A stretch of DNA of 64,000 nucleotides from an uncultured Collinsella sp. (GTDB lineage: Bacteria; Actinomycetota; Coriobacteriia; Coriobacteriales; Coriobacteriaceae). The position numbers and the translations under genes were made by a program. Shown piece by piece: positions 61,478 to 64,000 of this stretch. Location: NCBI GenBank assembly GCA_900767675.1, contig CAAFZX010000004.1, positions 114,528-178,527 of the forward strand, given 5' to 3'. Within the stretch, counting starts at the first letter, position 1. Each line of letters begins with the position of its first letter. Under the pieces are notes generated by a model that saw only the letters and a program-made list of their open reading frames with translations, did not search any database and was not told the DNA's origin.

Positions 61478-62053
61478 GTGAGTACCCGTAGCGCCACGAA
61501 CAAACGCACGCAATCCCACGAAGTTACCGGGGTTGCGCGCAAGTCCGCCGCATCTGCTAAGCCCGCCCGCCAGGCAGCGAGCTCCGTTCGCGTCGTGCCG
61601 GCATCATCCAAGGCACGCCGCAAGGAGCTCGAGAAGGGCGAAAACCTGGAAGGTCTTTCCAAGGAGGAAAAGCGCGCCCGCAAGGCCAAACAGCGCGCCC
61701 GCGAGGATCGCATCTACACGGTGTCGAATATCCTCCTCAAGCAGGATGAGGACTACACCAAGCGCCGCCGTATCTGGTGGGCCGTGCTCGCCATCGGCAT
61801 GGTACTCGTCGTGGCAATTTGGGCTTCGCTCTACTTCGCTCCCGGCGGCACGGTGTCCAGCCCCGTCCAGATGGTCGGCATCGTTTTGTCCTATGTCATC
61901 ATTCTGGGTGACTTTATCTACGACTTCGTTCGTATCCGTCCCCTGCGCAACATGTACCGCACGCAGGCCGAGGGCATGTCCGAGAACAAGCTCAACGCTC
62001 TTATCGAGCGCGCGGCTGCCGAGGAGGACAAGAAGGACTCCAAGAAGAAGTAG
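61478..62053 (+). CDS. Hypothetical membrane protein, possibly DUF3043-like
   Basis: 191 residues. A long basic, Ala/Lys/Arg-rich cytosolic N-terminus (1-100) is followed by two hydrophobic segments (about 103-123 and 133-152) and a charged C-terminus ending KKDSKKK. GTG start directly abuts the purC stop, so translation is coupled. The layout resembles small actinobacterial DUF3043 proteins, but I cannot confirm this. Confidence 0.75.
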   Translation: MSTRSATNKRTQSHEVTGVARKSAASAKPARQAASSVRVVPASSKARRKELEKGENLEGLSKEEKRARKAKQRAREDRIYTVSNILLKQDEDYTKRRRIWWAVLAIGMVLVVAIWASLYFAPGGTVSSPVQMVGIVLSYVIILGDFIYDFVRIRPLRNMYRTQAEGMSENKLNALIERAAAEEDKKDSKKK

Positions 62054-62083
62054 CGTTTGTATTCATACATATCGCTAAGATAT

Positions 62084-62111
62084 AAGGCGCGTCGTTTTAG
62101 CGGCGCGCCTT
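62084..62111 (+). terminator. Terminator of the purC operon
   Basis: AAGGCGCG and CGCGCCTT pair over 8 bp, followed by TTTTTA. Confidence 0.8.
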
Positions 62112-62142
62112 TTTACTGTTCTATAGATAGATGGAGTGGCAC

Positions 62143-63423
62143 ATGATTCGAGCTGCCCTGACGGTCGAAGAAGCTCTGGAGGGCATGAAGGCCCTGGAGC
62201 CCAAGATTAAAAACTATGCGCGCCTGGTTGTCCGCAAGGGCGTAAACGTCAAGCCCGGACAGGAGGTTGTCGTTCAGTCTCCGGTCGAGTGCGCGCCCTT
62301 TGCCCGCGTGGTGGTCGCGGAGGCTTATGCCGCCGGCGCTGGCCACGTGACGGTCATTTGGGCCGATGATGCCGTGACGAGGCTCACGTACGAGCATGTC
62401 GATAAAAGCTATTTTGAGCAGACACCCGAGTGGAAGCGCATGCAGCTGGATTCCTTGGCCCAGGATGGTGCCTGCTTTATCTTTATCGAGGGTGCGGATC
62501 CCGCGGCTCTCAAGGGTATCGATCCCGCCAAGCCGGCCGCGGCATCCAAGGCGAGGAATACGCAGTGCAAAGTTTTCCGCCGTGGACTGGATTACAACAT
62601 CAATCCGTGGTGCATCGCCGGCGCTCCGGTCGTGGCTTGGGCACACGAGGTGTTCCCGGGAGACGCCGACGAGGTTGCAATCTATAAGCTGTGGAATGCG
62701 ATTCTGCACACCGCTCGTGCCGATGGCCAGGACCCGGAGAGCGACTGGGAGCTTCATGACGCGGCATTCGAAAAGAACCTGCGTTTCCTGAACGACAATC
62801 GTTTTGACCGCCTACATTACACCGCGGCAAATGGAACCGATCTGACGATTGGCATGACGAAGGGTCACGAGTGGGCCGGCGGCAAGGGTAAGACGCCCGA
62901 TGGACACCCCTTCTTCCCCAACATCCCCACCGAGGAGGTCTTCACCTCGCCTGATCGTATGCGTGCCGACGGTATCGTGTATTCGGCTATGCCGCTCATT
63001 CACCACGGTAACAAGGTTGACGATTTTTGGATTAAGTTCAAGGCCGGCCGCGTAGTGGACTACGATGCCCGTGTGGGCAAGGCGACGCTTGCGAGCATTA
63101 TTGACACCGATGAAGGTGCCGCTCATCTGGGCGAGGTCGCGCTCATTTCCAAGAACACTCCGATCCGCGAAAGCGGCGTTCTGTTCTATGACACGCTCTA
63201 TGACGAGAACGCTAGCTGCCATCTCGCGCTAGGTGTCGGTTTCCCCGAATGCATCGAGGGTGGGTATGACATGTCCAAGGAGGAGCTCCTGGAGCATGGC
63301 GTAAACGTCTCGAGCACGCACGTCGATTTTATGATTGGCACGGACGACATCGATATTACGGGCATTACGCCTGATGGACGTGAAGTTGTGATTTTCCAGA
63401 ACGGCCAATGGAGTTGGGAATAG
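62143..63423 (+). CDS. M29-family aminopeptidase
   Basis: 426 residues, the family length (AmpS/PepS/aminopeptidase II). The catalytic-region phrases FFPNIPTEEVFTSPDRMRADG, GEVALISKNTPIRESGVLFY and SSTHVDFMIGTDDIDITG carry the Glu, His and Asp metal ligands. It removes N-terminal residues from peptides in the cytosol. GGAG is spaced six bases from the ATG at 62143. Monocistronic. Confidence 0.95.
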   Translation: MIRAALTVEEALEGMKALEPKIKNYARLVVRKGVNVKPGQEVVVQSPVECAPFARVVVAEAYAAGAGHVTVIWADDAVTRLTYEHVDKSYFEQTPEWKRMQLDSLAQDGACFIFIEGADPAALKGIDPAKPAAASKARNTQCKVFRRGLDYNINPWCIAGAPVVAWAHEVFPGDADEVAIYKLWNAILHTARADGQDPESDWELHDAAFEKNLRFLNDNRFDRLHYTAANGTDLTIGMTKGHEWAGGKGKTPDGHPFFPNIPTEEVFTSPDRMRADGIVYSAMPLIHHGNKVDDFWIKFKAGRVVDYDARVGKATLASIIDTDEGAAHLGEVALISKNTPIRESGVLFYDTLYDENASCHLALGVGFPECIEGGYDMSKEELLEHGVNVSSTHVDFMIGTDDIDITGITPDGREVVIFQNGQWSWE

Positions 63424-63442
63424 TCCCAGACCGTGGTACAAT
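63414..63442 (+). promoter_or_regulatory. Promoter of tRNA-Lys
   Basis: TTGGGA (63414-63419, overlapping the end of the aminopeptidase gene) and TACAAT (63437-63442) are 17 bp apart, 9 bp before the tRNA. Confidence 0.6.
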
Positions 63443-63451
63443 GCCACCCGC

Positions 63452-63527
63452 GGGCCGTTAGCTCAGCTGGCAGAGCAGGGGACTTTTAATCCCAAGGTCC
63501 AGGGTTCGAACCCCTGACGGCCCACCA
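63452..63527 (+). tRNA. tRNA-Lys (anticodon TTT)
   Basis: 76 nt with encoded CCA. GGGCCGT pairs with ACGGCCC. The anticodon loop CTTTTAA gives TTT. D-arm GCTCAGCTGGCAGAGC and T-arm are normal. Confidence 0.96.
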
Positions 63528-63535
63528 TAGAATAG

Positions 63536-63565
63536 AAAAGCGATCGACTCCGGTTGGTCGCTTTT
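63536..63565 (+). terminator. Terminator of tRNA-Lys
   Basis: AAAAGCGA and TCGCTTTT pair around a GC-rich loop, followed by further T, 9 bp past the tRNA. Confidence 0.85.
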
Positions 63566-64000
63566 TTGTTGCGAAGGCATGGGTTCGACCCGTTTCTCTT
63601 TATATATAAGAACGCTTGGCGAACAAAACCTGCCTTTTACCGACGGGAAACAAATAGCTGATGCTTTTGGAGTAAAGTGGCGCTCCAGAGATGACCGATG
63701 CCTTAACACCTTTAAACCAGCTGGTCATCGCCAATATCAGAAGCTGCTGCTTCGAATACGGCCTCAGTGAAGCAACTGAGGGTTCTATTCATTTGTGAAC
63801 AAAATATGGAGTGCTGGATTCCCGCCCCCGGGGGCCCTCCGGTCTGGCAATATATCTCCTTGCCGCGCGGCCCGGTCGAACCGGATGAGCCGCTAAGCGT
63901 GCACCTTGAGAACCGGATACTGCGAGGATGGACTCTTCAAGTGTCGCATCCGGGCAGACATCGAACCATTTGAAATGGTCTAACTTGGATTTGTTTTTCG
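63566..64000. other. Terminal non-coding region with several hairpins
   Basis: No convincing gene. After the terminator a T-arm-like GGGTTCGACCC occurs (63592-63602). From about 63890 the sequence has a leader-like look: GCACCTTGAGAACCGGATAC, a hairpin around GGATGGACTCTTC and CCATTTGAAATGG. It may be the leader of an rRNA operon or other stable RNA beginning beyond the window. This is a guess from style, not from a match. Confidence 0.3.

Noticed and set aside
63579..63770. 63-residue frame after tRNA-Lys
   Set aside because: No Shine-Dalgarno, no motif; it begins next to the tRNA terminator.

Overview
The window is a core chromosomal segment centred on a replication origin, most likely from a member of the Coriobacteriia and probably Collinsella or a close relative. 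The assignment rests on high GC, the conserved order gyrA-gyrB-dciA/recF-dnaN-dnaA // rpmH-rnpA-yidD-yidC-jag-rsmG-parA-parB, three perfect parS palindromes, LPXTG-type surface proteins and actinobacterial features such as a tandem PafB/PafC-like WYL pair. It is an inference from gene content; no 16S sequence is visible.

Layout. 0-10 kb (minus strand): a membrane protein, an ABC exporter, a NUDIX hydrolase, purD, purA, dnaB, and the rpsF-ssb-rpsR-rplI operon with its promoter. 10.2-10.5 kb: two tRNA-Ser genes followed by an unusual palindromic element. 10.9-16.3 kb: a TRIC-like membrane protein, an exported bactofilin-like protein, typA, two small hypotheticals and a DUF151 nuclease. 16.5-16.8 kb: tRNA-Ile, tRNA-Ala, tRNA-Ile. 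17-28 kb (minus strand): gyrA, gyrB, a DciA-like DUF721 protein, recF, dnaN, dnaA, and an unusual GHKL ATPase with a prion-like middle and a winged-helix end. About 28.1-28.4 kb: candidate oriC, from which transcription diverges. 28.4-33.5 kb (plus strand): rpmH, rnpA, yidD, yidC, a KH/R3H protein, rsmG, parS sites, parA, parB and a small membrane protein. 33.7-44.2 kb: rlmN, ddl, an exonuclease-DinG fusion, two WYL regulators, and a very large degenerate M28-peptidase-like membrane protein with a small membrane partner. 44.2-53.5 kb: a thioester/CnaB LPATG adhesin, tRNA-Gly with a second palindromic element, purB, and a BIG2-repeat LANTG surface protein behind a poly-G promoter. 53.7-58 kb: a solute-binding-protein/diguanylate-cyclase operon behind a terminator-bearing leader, a TSCPD protein and a Tat lipoprotein. 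58.2-63.4 kb: a two-component system, purC, a membrane protein, an M29 aminopeptidase. 63.45 kb: tRNA-Lys.

How it fits together. Genes left of about 28.1 kb are mostly on the minus strand and genes right of it mostly on the plus strand, so the replication and ribosome genes run co-directionally with the forks. Origin function (dnaA, dnaN, recF, gyrase, dnaB, a DciA-like loader, ssb) and segregation (parABS) are grouped. Purine synthesis genes (purD, purA, purB, purC) are dispersed.

The most unusual points are: (1) a family of tRNA-3'-end-associated composite palindromes at 10.55-10.69 kb and 48.10-48.37 kb; (2) the origin-linked GHKL/prion-like/winged-helix protein; (3) an M28-fold protein that appears to have lost its metal ligands and carries a roughly 650-residue acidic insert; (4) a nine-G tract placed in a promoter spacer upstream of a surface adhesin; (5) a 101-nt three-tier palindrome between gyrB and gyrA.
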